A stretch of 64,000 nucleotides of DNA from an uncultured Dehalococcoidia bacterium (GCA_958295515.1 CATQGW010000001.1:1132658-1196657), one strand, 5' to 3'. Shown: positions 27,321 through 37,776, counted from the first letter of the stretch. Program-made: numbers and translations. Notes: generated by a model not told the origin, from the letters alone.

Positions 27321-27397
27321 TGGTGGGCGATGCAGGACTTGAACCTGCGGCCTCTCGGATGTGAACCGAACGCTCTAGCCAGCTGAGCTAATCGCCC
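27321..27397 (-). tRNA. tRNA-Val (CAC)
   Basis: The acceptor is GGGCGAT/ATCGCCC and the anticodon loop is TTCACAT (anticodon CAC). The T-loop GTTCAAGTC is standard and CCA is encoded. Confidence 0.93.
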
Positions 27398-27455
27398 CCG
27401 TTGGACTGTGCTCCGGGGGCGCGCTCAGGGCCTCGCCTTCGGAGGGTAGCGCGGT

Positions 27456-27531
27456 TGGTAGCAGCGGCAGGACTCGAACCTGCGACACGGGGCTTATGAG
27501 TCCCCTGCTCTGCCAACTGAGCTACGCTGCC
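27456..27531 (-). tRNA. tRNA with CAT anticodon (elongator Met or Ile2)
   Basis: The anticodon loop is CTCATAA (CAT). The stem GGGGA/GCCCC has a mismatch next to the loop, and the acceptor starts with a G1:U72 wobble (GGCAGCG/CGCTGCT). The three G-C pairs characteristic of initiator tRNA are absent, so it is elongator Met or lysidine-modified Ile2. CCA is encoded. Confidence 0.88.
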
Positions 27532-27662
27532 ATGCCCGCAGACACGCTCACGCTATCGCGTTGGGCGATGCGCGTCAAAGCGGCGCGCCGTCCGTTCGCA
27601 CGGTTGCGGCTGCGCCCGCGTACCATGCGGAGAGCGGCGGCTGCGCCGGCGGAGGGAGAACG

Positions 27663-28235
27663 ATGGCGGTTCCCAGGCATCCCTCGTCCTCGCTGCGCGG
27701 GCGGCTGCTTGTCGCCTCCCAGCATCTGCGCGACCCCAACTTCTTCCGCACCGTGGTGCTGATGCTGGAGCACAGTGAGGGCGCGCTGGGCGTGGTGCTC
27801 AATCGTCCGACCTCGATCAGCATTGAGCAGGCCGCCCCCGAGTGGCGCGAGCTGATCAGCGAGCCGGCGGTGGTCTTCAACGGCGGCCCGGTCGAGCGCA
27901 CGGCCGCCATCGCGCTCGGACGCAGCGCCGGCATCGGCCTGCCCGAGGGCGCGTTCACTCCCCAGTCCGATCAGTTCGGGATGGTCGATCTCAACCGCGA
28001 GCCGTCCGAGCTGCTGGGCATCGTCAGCGACCTGCGCATCTTCTCCGGCTATTCCGGCTGGAGTCCGGGGCAGCTGGAGGAGGAGATCGACGCGGGCGGC
28101 TGGCTGGTGCTCGATTCGGCGGGTTTTGATCCGCTCACGACCGATCCGTCGACGCTTTGGAACGCCGCCGTCGGCGAGGCTGCGGCGGGGCGCGCGCTGC
28201 GCCCCGGGCGCGCGCCGATCGGCGAGAACAACTAG
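27663..28235 (+). CDS. YqgE/AlgH family protein
   Basis: This 190-aa protein matches the UPF0301 (YqgE/AlgH) family: 'LRGRLLVASQHLRDPNFFRTVVLMLEH' near residues 10-36 (split here only for description), 'GVVLNRP' near 43, 'VFNGGPV' near 70 and 'FSGYSGWSPGQLEEEI' near 123. The biochemical role of the family is unresolved; AlgH has been linked to transcriptional regulation in pseudomonads. GGAGGGAG precedes the ATG. It is followed 8 nt later by the thioredoxin gene. Confidence 0.9.
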   Translation: MAVPRHPSSSLRGRLLVASQHLRDPNFFRTVVLMLEHSEGALGVVLNRPTSISIEQAAPEWRELISEPAVVFNGGPVERTAAIALGRSAGIGLPEGAFTPQSDQFGMVDLNREPSELLGIVSDLRIFSGYSGWSPGQLEEEIDAGGWLVLDSAGFDPLTTDPSTLWNAAVGEAAAGRALRPGRAPIGENN

Positions 28236-28243
28236 GACGCGCG

Positions 28244-29317
28244 ATGCAGAGACTGTTGCAGCGGCTCTGGTCCCGGTTGCGCGCGCTGCGCCTGCCGGCG
28301 GTGCAGCTCGCCTTTCTGGAGCGTCCGCGCAGCATGCGCGACGCGGCCAGCCGCGCGGCGATCTTCGCGGTGGTGATCGCGGCGGCCGTGGTGCCCGTCT
28401 TCCTCGGGCGCAGCGCGACCGATGCCTGCGCGACCATGAGCAGCGAGTTCGTAGGCCACATTGAGCGCGAGGACGAATCGACCCGGGTGGGCGGGCTCGC
28501 CCCCGATTTCCGCCTGCGAGACCTCGATTGCGAGCCGTTCCAGCTCTCGGAGGTCGAGGGACCCGTGATTCTCAACTTCTGGGCGTCGTGGTGCGCGCCG
28601 TGCATCGAGGAGATGCCCGATTTTGAGTTGGTGCATCAGGAGTTCGGCGATCGGCTCACGCTGATCGGCGTGAACGACGGCGAAGATCAGGCCACCGCGC
28701 TGGAGTTTCAAGGGCGCACCGGCGTGCAGTACTTGGTGCTGCTCGATCCGACGACGCAGCTGACGCGCGGGCCCTACGGGCTGATTGGGCGTCCGACCAC
28801 GTTCTACATCCGCGCCGATGGGATCATCCACGATGTGCGGGTGGGCATTCACTCGCTGGAGGAGATGCGCCGCCTGGCCGGTGAGCTGCTCGGTGAAACG
28901 ACGGCGCAGCGCGAGGAACCGCCCGCCTCGAGCGGCTACACGGCGAGCGCGCTCGACCTGATCCAGTCGGGACGCGCCAACTTCAGCGTGGCGCGCGAGC
29001 TGCTCGACGACTGGTTCGACGACCCGGCGCGCTTCGATGATCCGGGCTGGCGGCGCAACATCGTCGCGCAGACGCTCATCTGGGACGCGCTCGCCGAGCG
29101 CGCGGAGGGACTCACGGCGCCGTCCGCGATGCGCGGTATGCACGACGAGCTGGCGGCCTCGCTGACCTCGATCCGGGTCTCGGGCGCGCTGATCCGCGAG
29201 GCCGTGGAGTCGGAGGACCCGGCGGAGATCGAGGCGGCGCGGCGGCTGCTGGGGGCGGGCGCGGACGAGTTTCGGCTGGTCGCGGTGGATCTCGAGGCGG
29301 CGCTCCAATCAGGCTGA
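28244..29317 (+). CDS. Membrane-anchored TlpA/ResA-like thioredoxin with extra C-terminal domain
   Basis: This 357-aa protein has one membrane segment near residues 35-55. A thioredoxin-like domain follows from about 80 to 215, with the redox motif in 'NFWASWCAPCIEEMP' near residue 108 and the cis-proline loop 'GRPTTF' near 185. These proteins reduce or isomerise disulfides outside the membrane, for example during cytochrome c maturation. A further 140 residues, helical and acidic, have no recognised family ('LLDDWFDDPARFDDPGW'). It probably works in the same redox space as the CcdA-like protein at 3165, though the two are not linked. Confidence 0.82.
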   Translation: MQRLLQRLWSRLRALRLPAVQLAFLERPRSMRDAASRAAIFAVVIAAAVVPVFLGRSATDACATMSSEFVGHIEREDESTRVGGLAPDFRLRDLDCEPFQLSEVEGPVILNFWASWCAPCIEEMPDFELVHQEFGDRLTLIGVNDGEDQATALEFQGRTGVQYLVLLDPTTQLTRGPYGLIGRPTTFYIRADGIIHDVRVGIHSLEEMRRLAGELLGETTAQREEPPASSGYTASALDLIQSGRANFSVARELLDDWFDDPARFDDPGWRRNIVAQTLIWDALAERAEGLTAPSAMRGMHDELAASLTSIRVSGALIREAVESEDPAEIEAARRLLGAGADEFRLVAVDLEAALQSG

Positions 29318-29345
29318 GCCGCCTGCGATACCGTGGGGCGGTCAG

Positions 29346-29419
29346 GGGCGATTAGCTCAGATGGCCAGAGCGTCCGGTTTACACCCGGGAGGTCGGAGGT
29401 TCGAGCCCTCCATCGCCCA
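29346..29419 (+). tRNA. tRNA-Val (TAC), CCA not encoded
   Basis: The acceptor is GGGCGAT/ATCGCCC and the anticodon loop is TTTACAC (anticodon TAC). The bases after the discriminator are CCG, so CCA must be added by the nucleotidyltransferase, unlike the six other tRNAs in the window. Confidence 0.93.
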
Positions 29420-29489
29420 CCGTTGCGCAGTCCGGTAGCTTAGGTCTTCAAGCGGATTCTCCCGACGCCCGCGGGTGGGAGGCAGGGTC

Positions 29490-30356
29490 GTGACGGATCA
29501 ATTTGAAGTCGCATTCGAAGGTCCCGGCATCGAGAGCGACGGCGTGCCATTGGCTGATTTTCAGGCAACATTGGAGCATGTGCAGCGCGCGGTGCGATTG
29601 ATGGTCACGGAGATGGTCGGCGGAGGGGCCGGCCGCGGCCGACCCAGCGATCTGGTGCGGCGCGAAAGCGCCCTGCGACTGCTTTCCACATCCCGCGGCT
29701 CGCTCCACGCGCAGATCGGACTCGAATCGCGCAATGGGCTCACAATAATGGACGGCGAATACGGGGCAATGGCGCTCGACCGCATCTTTGCAGTAGAGGA
29801 TGCGACCGAAACACTGCCCGAGCCGGTCCTCAGCGAGCTTCACCTCATCGGCACGGATATTTCCTCCGCCGTCGGAGTCGTGCGACTCAGCAGACTCACC
29901 GGCGAACGCTCCTGGGAATTCCGTTGCACGGCCTCCACACGGCGTAAGCGAGCGGTCCAGAACGAAGAACAAGCCCTGCTCTCCGGATGGCTGCGCGAGG
30001 TGGATTGGGCGAGCAGGAGCGCCCGACTCCATCGATCGGACGGGCCGTATGTTCGGCTCGCCTTCGATGCGGCGTTGGACGACGAGATGCAGCGGTTGGC
30101 AAATACATACGTCGAAGTGCGGGGCTTCGGATCGTTCGACGCGATGGATCGCTGGCGAACTGTGCAGGTCGAACAACTCGCATCGGCTCACTCAGGCAAC
30201 GAGCCGTTTGATGTTGAACAATTTCTGAACGCCCCCAATCCTAAAATCTTCGACGCACACAAGATGGTTACCGCCAGCGAACCGTTCGACGCGGACGAGT
30301 TTCTGTCGGTCATTCGCCAGGCACGGCATGTTGTTGGCGAGGAGGCGGCAGATTGA
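29490..30356 (+). CDS. Probable partner or antitoxin of the PIN toxin
   Basis: This 288-aa protein is not recognised as a named family. The N-terminal two thirds is mixed alpha/beta. The C-terminus contains two related motifs, 'NEPFDVEQFLNA' near 235 and 'SEPFDADEFLSVIRQAR' near 262, which resemble the short peptides that antitoxins insert into PIN toxins. The GTG start at 29490 follows GGGAGG. It overlaps the PIN gene by four bases (TTGA), which argues for coupled expression. At 288 aa it is far larger than normal VapB antitoxins. Confidence 0.6.
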   Translation: MTDQFEVAFEGPGIESDGVPLADFQATLEHVQRAVRLMVTEMVGGGAGRGRPSDLVRRESALRLLSTSRGSLHAQIGLESRNGLTIMDGEYGAMALDRIFAVEDATETLPEPVLSELHLIGTDISSAVGVVRLSRLTGERSWEFRCTASTRRKRAVQNEEQALLSGWLREVDWASRSARLHRSDGPYVRLAFDAALDDEMQRLANTYVEVRGFGSFDAMDRWRTVQVEQLASAHSGNEPFDVEQFLNAPNPKIFDAHKMVTASEPFDADEFLSVIRQARHVVGEEAAD

Positions 30357-30742
30357 TCGTCACCGACACGAATGTCGTCTCATACATCTTCAGCGGGCAC
30401 GAATTGGCCGCGTTGTACCTGCCGGAAGTCGAGGCACAGCGCACTCTCATCTCATTCGCGACATTGGAGGAACTGTGGTTCGGAGCCTACAACGGGAACT
30501 GGGGTGATCGCAGAAAGAACGAACTCGCCCGTCACCTGGAACAGTACGAGGTGATCTGGCCTGATGCCGAACTGGTCGACATATGCTCTCGCCTCCGCAG
30601 TCACCGGAAAGCGGATGGGCGCGAGATGAGTACAAGTGATGCATGGATCGCGGCGACGGCGCTTCGCCTGAACTGCCCGCTCGTCTCGCATGATCTAGAC
30701 TTCGAGGAGATCGACGGCTTGAAACTGATCAGCTTCGCTTGA
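30353..30742 (+). CDS. PIN-domain toxin (VapC-like)
   Basis: This 129-aa protein has the PIN acidic residues in order: 'VTDTNV' at residue 5, an acidic 'LEEL' near 40, 'STSDAWIAATAL' near 93 and 'VSHDLDFEEI' near 115. PIN toxins are magnesium-dependent RNases that typically cut tRNA or rRNA. The start is a TTG overlapping the stop of the upstream gene, so translation is probably coupled. The family is clear; the RNA target is unknown. Confidence 0.85.
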   Translation: MIVTDTNVVSYIFSGHELAALYLPEVEAQRTLISFATLEELWFGAYNGNWGDRRKNELARHLEQYEVIWPDAELVDICSRLRSHRKADGREMSTSDAWIAATALRLNCPLVSHDLDFEEIDGLKLISFA

Positions 30743-30762
30743 CACTGCGTTGCAAGAACGGA

Positions 30763-31986
30763 ATGCCCGTGCCGAACCACACTCCTCAGGCCGAACCGCT
30801 GCTGCAGGGCGTCAACGTTGTTGAGATGGCGACCTGGATCTTTGCGCCGATGGCGGCTTGCTTGCTTGGGGAGCTTGGGGCGAATGTGATCAAGGTTGAG
30901 CCGCATGCGGGAGACCCGATGCGCGGGCTGATCCCGCGCGTGCGCGGCCATGTCGACTGGATTTGGGAGCTGGCCAACCGCAACAAGCGCGGCGTGGCGC
31001 TGGATGTGCGCAGCGCGGAGGGGCGCGAGGCGCTCGGACGCCTGCTGGACGAGGCCGACATCTTCATCGTCAATCTGCGCCGCGGTGCGCTCGAACGGCT
31101 CGGCCTCGATTACGAGTCGCTGCGCGAAAGCCACCCGCGCCTGGTCTATGCGCACGCGACCGGCTACGGCACGGAAGGCCCCGACATCGACCGCCCGGCC
31201 TTCGACGAGCTCGCGTATTGGGCGCGCGGCGGCTTCATGTCGGTGCTCGGTCCGCCGGAGAGCGAGCCGGTGCGGCTGGTTGGGGCGATGGGAGACATGC
31301 CGAGCGCGATGAACATCGCCGCCGCGATCTTCGCCGCGCTCTATCAGCGCGAACGCAGCGGCGAGGGGCAATACCTGAGCTGTTCGCTCTACGGCGGCGG
31401 GATTTGGACGAATGGTTTTGCAATCCAGGCGGCGTTGGCGACCGGACAGATGCTGCCGCGCACCGACCGCTACGGCTCGTTCAACCCGCTCTACAACTCC
31501 TACCGCGCCGCCGACGGCAAATGGTTGCAGCTGGCGATGATCCAGGAGGAACGCTTCTGGGCGCCCTTCGCGGAGGCTGTCGAGCTGCCGATTCTCGTTG
31601 AGGACGCGCGTTTCGCGGGCGCCGCCGAGCGGCGCGAGCACATCCGCGAGGCGGTCGGGCTGATTGAGCAGCGGATCGCCGAAGCGCCGCGCAGCCATTG
31701 GGCGGCGATCTTCGACGCGAACGACTTTCCCTGGGCGGCGGCCGCCGACGAGCTGGAGATCGCCGAGGACCCGCAGGCGGCGGCCAACGGCTATGTGCGC
31801 ACGATGGAGCACCGCTCCGGGCGCGAGCTGAAAATCCTCGGCCCGCCGTTCCAGCTGGAGCGCGCGCCCAGCGCCAACTACCGCAGCGCGCCGGAGTTGG
31901 GCGAGCACACCGAGCTCGTGCTCGAAGAGTTGGGCTACGATTGGGAGCAGATCGCCGGCCTGAAGCAGGCGGGCGCGATCCCCTGA
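30763..31986 (+). CDS. CaiB/BaiF family (class III) CoA transferase
   Basis: This 407-aa protein has the family landmarks: 'GANVIKVEP' near residue 36, 'NRNKRGVALDVR' near 70, and the catalytic aspartate in 'DRPAFDELAYWARGG' near 150. 'GAMGDMPSAMN' and 'GEGQYLSCSL' follow. It moves CoA between acyl-CoA and a free acid; the substrates are not readable from sequence. The ATG at 30763 lies just after the PIN gene on the same strand. It is followed by an MBL-fold gene and the methylmalonyl-CoA mutase. Confidence 0.88.
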   Translation: MPVPNHTPQAEPLLQGVNVVEMATWIFAPMAACLLGELGANVIKVEPHAGDPMRGLIPRVRGHVDWIWELANRNKRGVALDVRSAEGREALGRLLDEADIFIVNLRRGALERLGLDYESLRESHPRLVYAHATGYGTEGPDIDRPAFDELAYWARGGFMSVLGPPESEPVRLVGAMGDMPSAMNIAAAIFAALYQRERSGEGQYLSCSLYGGGIWTNGFAIQAALATGQMLPRTDRYGSFNPLYNSYRAADGKWLQLAMIQEERFWAPFAEAVELPILVEDARFAGAAERREHIREAVGLIEQRIAEAPRSHWAAIFDANDFPWAAAADELEIAEDPQAAANGYVRTMEHRSGRELKILGPPFQLERAPSANYRSAPELGEHTELVLEELGYDWEQIAGLKQAGAIP

Positions 31987-32016
31987 CCCGCGCGACTGCG
32001 GATTCGGAGGACAGTG

Positions 32017-32658
32017 ATGAAACAACTTTACGAAGATCTCTGGCAAAGCACGCTGCACGACGCCGGCGCTTACCGCAGCCACGGGTATCTGCTGCGGCGC
32101 CCCGAAGGCAACACGCTGATCTATAGCATCAGCGACGAAGCGGACCTTGACGCGATTGAGGAGCTGGGCGGCCTTGAGCACCAGCTGCTCAGCCACCGCG
32201 ACGAATCCGGGCCGATCCTCAACGCGGTTCGCGACCGCTTCGACTCCAAACTCTGCTGCGGGGTACTGGAAGTCCCCGCAATCAGCGCGGACGCCGCTGT
32301 GGATGTCGCGTTCGAAGCGGACGACGTGTCGCTCGGCGAGATCGAAATCATCCACACGCCCGGGCATACCGATGGGAGCGTCTGCTTCTTCTACCGCTCG
32401 CCGCACGGCAAGTCGTATCTGTTTCCCGGCGACACCTTCTTTCGCAATGAGGGGAAGTGGTCGATCTTCGTGATCGAGCAGGCGGGCGGCAGCTACGCGG
32501 AGCTGGCGCGCAGCCTGGAGCGGCTGCGCGAGCTTGAGCCGGATGTGGTGCTGTGCAGCGCCTTCGTCGGCGAGGAGGCGCTGGTGGAGCCGAAAGCGGG
32601 CGAGTGGGCGCAGGCGATTGACGCACGCCTCGAACGCATGCGCGCCCGCCTACGTTGA
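32017..32658 (+). CDS. Metallo-beta-lactamase-fold protein with atypical first motif
   Basis: This 213-aa protein has the MBL fold ('HTPGHTDGSVCFFY' near residue 113 and 'FPGDTFF' near 140). The first metal motif, normally HxHxDH, reads 'LSHRDESG', so only part of the dinuclear site is present. Related proteins with HRD(D/E) in this place exist, so it may bind one metal or act on an unusual substrate. GGAGG lies 6 nt before the ATG at 32017. It sits between the CoA transferase and the mutase. Confidence 0.78.
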   Translation: MKQLYEDLWQSTLHDAGAYRSHGYLLRRPEGNTLIYSISDEADLDAIEELGGLEHQLLSHRDESGPILNAVRDRFDSKLCCGVLEVPAISADAAVDVAFEADDVSLGEIEIIHTPGHTDGSVCFFYRSPHGKSYLFPGDTFFRNEGKWSIFVIEQAGGSYAELARSLERLRELEPDVVLCSAFVGEEALVEPKAGEWAQAIDARLERMRARLR

Positions 32659-32709
32659 CCTGATCGCGCCAGCTTTCTAGCCTCAGACTCGCAGGCTTGG
32701 GGGTCGCGC

Positions 32710-34395
<1,686 letters not shown>

Positions 34396-34418
34396 GCGGC
34401 GGCGGTCGGGAACAGCCC

Positions 34419-34907
34419 ATGCCGTTTGGTCGGGCCAAAGAGCACGCTTACAGCGACGCCGAGCGCATCCGCTACTGGTGGAGCGCCGAGCGCGAGCGGC
34501 TGGTGGACGCGCTTGAGGCGCTCGCACCCTCGCGCCGCCGCGAGCCGATCGCGGCGGGCGGCTGGTCGCCGCACGACATCCTCGCCCACCGCGTCTTCTG
34601 GGAGGCGCAGGAGCGCGAGGCCTTCGAGCAGTACCTCAAGGGTCAGACGCCCGGCCTGCTGGAGTTCCCGGTGGAGCGGATCGAGGCCGCCAACAGCGCC
34701 GCCGTGGAAGCCTTGCAGGAGCGCGAAACCGCCGCCCTGCTCCGCGCCCTCGCCCGCCTCCGCACTTCCAGCGAGCAGCTGGTCGCCCAAATCTCTGATG
34801 GGGATTTGGACACCACCCACAATCCGGCCAGGATCCTGCTGGGCGTAGCTTTGGAGCATGACCGGGAGCATCGTGGGGAGATTGAGAATTTTCGCGAAGG
34901 GGAATAG
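34419..34907 (+). CDS. DinB-like four-helix protein
   Basis: This 162-aa protein fits the DinB/maleylpyruvate-isomerase-like four-helix bundle: 'GGWSPHDILAHRVFWEAQ' near residue 47 and a final helix with 'EHDREHRGEI' near 150. The three metal histidines expected in DinB-type enzymes can be placed at H52, H56 and one of the final two. Family members include thiol-dependent transferases. It ends 7 nt from the end of the convergent S1/AlbA_2 gene. Confidence 0.72.
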   Translation: MPFGRAKEHAYSDAERIRYWWSAERERLVDALEALAPSRRREPIAAGGWSPHDILAHRVFWEAQEREAFEQYLKGQTPGLLEFPVERIEAANSAAVEALQERETAALLRALARLRTSSEQLVAQISDGDLDTTHNPARILLGVALEHDREHRGEIENFREGE

Positions 34908-34914
34908 CAGACGT

Positions 34915-37776
34915 TCAGTCGCCCGTGCCCGATTGTTGTGAAAATCGGCGTGTGAGGTAATCGCCCAGTTTTGGGCCCTCAAGCTTCTCGGTGGCAACCG
35001 ATGTGCGCAGGAAGAAGTCTTGGATGTTCTCCTTCTTGTGCTTGAGCCAAACGTGCGTGTCGGCGGGTTCGCAGTCGATGCGAAGGATCTGGGTGCGGCG
35101 GAAGTCTGTAAAGTAGATGTTTAGCCAGCTGAAGACCTCTATGTTGACTCTTTCCTTGATCAGGTCCTTGAGGTTTAAGATCATCTGGTCTTTCTTCACC
35201 TGGGCTTCCTTGTCGTCGTCGTCAAACCCGTCAATGGATAGCACGCCGACTTGGCCACTTTGGCTTGTGATGGGGTTTCCGCTATTGTCGACACCCACGA
35301 GCAACGTGCCGCCGTTCCACGCATTCAAGAAGCCTGCGATTGACTTCAGGACGCCGAATGTCGCGTTTTCGTCCCGCTCCCCGGTCCGCGGGCTGTATAG
35401 GAGGGTCGCTTTGAACTCAAGCGTCTGGGACTCACCTTGTTGGATAAGGCGTTCGATCTCTTGATCTCGATGCTCGACTCTGAGGACGAGTGCATCTTCA
35501 TCTTTGCGAGTGATTCGCACTGGGATCACCTCGCCGATGCGGTCGTGAGCCGTGGCGCCAGTCGTCTCGCTTAGCGGCAGCTGATCGATTGGCATTTCAG
35601 CGAGCAGCCCTGACCCCAAGTCGAGGAACGCGGAGTTTCCGTCAATGCCCCGTAGCTCCGGATCGATTTCTGCACCCTCTTGCAAGTCTGCGGCGAGCTC
35701 GCGCCAACGCTCCTCAAACTTGTCGTGAGAGACAATTGGATCTCCGCGGTCGGCGTCAATCGACTCGATGACGACGCTGTACTGGGTGTTGGGCTCATCG
35801 AGCATCATCTCCCTAGCGTCGCCTGCGCTGATCTCGGCGTGGGCGACGAAGCCAGTGACAGGACCGAGGTCGACGCCTGTTCGATCTTCGCCTGGAGGGA
35901 GGGCCCTCAGCGGGATGATCTGCGCATCCTGGACGATGACGCCCGGAACCAGACGGTTGGCTTCCGCCTGCCAATTCGGAAGCGCCCTACGGTGCGACAA
36001 CGCAGTGGGCTGCCCGTTGCTGTCGACGGCAAGCACGACCAGCCTGATGGCTTGTCCGTATTCGAAACGCGGTCGATCGCCAATAGACAGCGAAAGTTCA
36101 CAACGCGGAACGGGGAGATCTCTGCCGGCAGCGAGCACGCGGATGCCCCGGGGAGGACTGTCTAGATAAACCCCTTTGACTGTCGCGCCCAGCGCGATCG
36201 GCTCTTCAATGAAATCCGTACGGAGGCGGCGTACCGAGAGGATGACATCGCGTACCAGATGATCGACTAGCCGAACTTGTGCCTTGACCGGTTCGTTGAT
36301 CGCGTAGCGGTCCCGCGGTGATTGCCCCTCGTCGAGCGTCATCTCGGTTGCAGGGATCCAGCCGACAACGCCAGCAGCAACCAGCCAGATGCCCCATTTG
36401 GTCGACTGGGTGACGACGCCGTCGACGACCTCGCCGCCGCTGTGGGCGGTGAGCGCCTCAACGTAGCCGGGTACGTTGCGCCGCACGGAGAGGAGCAAGT
36501 CCCGCGCATCGTGGTCAATCTGCCAGACGAACAGGCCGCTGACAGTGTAGCCGACCGCGTAGCGATCCTGAGCCGACTCGCCGTCGGCGAGTGCCAGCTC
36601 GTGGCGCGACACACTCCCGATCACACCGTCGACATCGAGCCAGAGTCCGCCGTTGATTGTGAAGTCGGTAACGACGCCGGAGACGACCTCGCCGACGCTG
36701 CGAGCGGCGAGCGCCTCAACGTAGCCGGGCGCGTTGCGCCGCACGGAGAGGAACAGGTCTCGCGTATCGTGGTCGACCTGCCAGACAAACAACTGCTCGA
36801 CGGTGCTGCCGACCGGGTAGCGCTCCTGCGCGGACTGGCCTTCGGCGAGGACTAGCTCGCCGGGTAGCACACCCCCGATCACGCCGTCGACCTCGAGCCA
36901 GAGTCCGCCGTTGATTGGGAAGCCGGTAACGACGCCGGAGACGAACTCGCCGACGCTGCGAGCGGCGAGCGCCTCGACGTAGCCGGGCGTGTTGCGCCGC
37001 ACGGAGAGGACCAAGCCTCGCGCATCGTGGTTGACCTGCCAGACGAACAGGTCACTGGCGGGTTCGCCGACTGCGTAGCGCTCCTGCGCGGACTGGCCGT
37101 CGGCGAGGCCCAGCTCGATGGGATCTATGCCCCCGATCACGCCGTCGACATCGAGCCAGAGTCCGCCGTTGCTTGTGAAGTCGCTGACGACGCCGGAGAC
37201 GACCTCGCCGACGCTGTGGGCGGCGAGCGCCTCGACGTAGCCGGGCGCGCTGCGCCGCATGGAGAGGTCCAAGTCTCTTGTGCTGTGGTCAACTTGCCAG
37301 ACGAACAAGTCGTGGACGGTGTCGCCGACCGCGTAGCGATCCTGAGCGGACTCGCCTCCGGCGAGGACCAGCTCGTCTGGTGACACGCTCCCGATGACGC
37401 CGTCGACCTCGAGCCAGAGTCCGCCGTTGTTTGGGAAGTCGGTAACGACGCCGGAGACGACCTCGCCGACACTGCGGGCGCTGAGTGCCTCAACGTAACC
37501 GGGCGCGTTGCGCCGCCCGGAGAGGTGCAGGGTCCGCGCATCGTGGTTGACCTGCCAGACGAACAGGTCGTCGACGGCGTCGCCGACCGCGTAGCGCTCC
37601 TGCGCGGACTGGCCGTCGGCGAGGACCAGATCACGGGGCGACACGCCCCCGATCACGCCGTCGACCTCGAGCCAGAGTCCGCCGTTGCCTTGAAAGCCGG
37701 TAACGACGCCAGAGACGACCTCGCCGACGCTGCGGTCGTCGAGGTCGTCGGCCGGCTGGTTGCGGCGTTTCGGCAC
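34915..37776 (-). CDS. Seven S1-like repeats fused to an AlbA_2 (Schlafen-type) domain
   Basis: This is a 953-aa protein. Residues about 15-444 are five nearly identical 86-aa repeats ('SVGEVVSGVVTDF...GGLWLEVDGVIG...ERYAVG...LFVWQVDHDTRDLFLSVRR'), the pattern of S1 RNA-binding domains. Two diverged copies follow to about 600, then a linker. The C-terminal 175 residues are an AlbA_2 domain ('GESQTLEFKATL', then 'SIAGFLNAWNGGTLLVGVDNSG'). AlbA_2 domains occur in Schlafen-like proteins and in defence-associated regulators; S1 domains bind RNA. The GTG start has AGGGAG upstream. It interrupts the methylmalonyl-CoA genes and is divergent from the epimerase. An RNA-sensing or RNA-targeting role is inference. 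Confidence 0.78.
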   Translation of the reverse strand: MPKRRNQPADDLDDRSVGEVVSGVVTGFQGNGGLWLEVDGVIGGVSPRDLVLADGQSAQERYAVGDAVDDLFVWQVNHDARTLHLSGRRNAPGYVEALSARSVGEVVSGVVTDFPNNGGLWLEVDGVIGSVSPDELVLAGGESAQDRYAVGDTVHDLFVWQVDHSTRDLDLSMRRSAPGYVEALAAHSVGEVVSGVVSDFTSNGGLWLDVDGVIGGIDPIELGLADGQSAQERYAVGEPASDLFVWQVNHDARGLVLSVRRNTPGYVEALAARSVGEFVSGVVTGFPINGGLWLEVDGVIGGVLPGELVLAEGQSAQERYPVGSTVEQLFVWQVDHDTRDLFLSVRRNAPGYVEALAARSVGEVVSGVVTDFTINGGLWLDVDGVIGSVSRHELALADGESAQDRYAVGYTVSGLFVWQIDHDARDLLLSVRRNVPGYVEALTAHSGGEVVDGVVTQSTKWGIWLVAAGVVGWIPATEMTLDEGQSPRDRYAINEPVKAQVRLVDHLVRDVILSVRRLRTDFIEEPIALGATVKGVYLDSPPRGIRVLAAGRDLPVPRCELSLSIGDRPRFEYGQAIRLVVLAVDSNGQPTALSHRRALPNWQAEANRLVPGVIVQDAQIIPLRALPPGEDRTGVDLGPVTGFVAHAEISAGDAREMMLDEPNTQYSVVIESIDADRGDPIVSHDKFEERWRELAADLQEGAEIDPELRGIDGNSAFLDLGSGLLAEMPIDQLPLSETTGATAHDRIGEVIPVRITRKDEDALVLRVEHRDQEIERLIQQGESQTLEFKATLLYSPRTGERDENATFGVLKSIAGFLNAWNGGTLLVGVDNSGNPITSQSGQVGVLSIDGFDDDDKEAQVKKDQMILNLKDLIKERVNIEVFSWLNIYFTDFRRTQILRIDCEPADTHVWLKHKKENIQDFFLRTSVATEKLEGPKLGDYLTRRFSQQSGTGD
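36450..37760 (-). repeat. Five-copy 258-bp coding tandem repeat
   Basis: The DNA encoding the first five S1 units repeats with a 258-bp period. The landmark ACGACGCCGGAGACGA recurs about every 258 bp, for example near 37187 and 37445. Near-identity of the units points to recent duplication or gene conversion. Confidence 0.85.

Noticed and set aside
32659..32709. Cobalamin riboswitch before the mutase
   Set aside because: Only about 50 nt separate the genes, too short for the element, and no B12-box-like sequence was seen.
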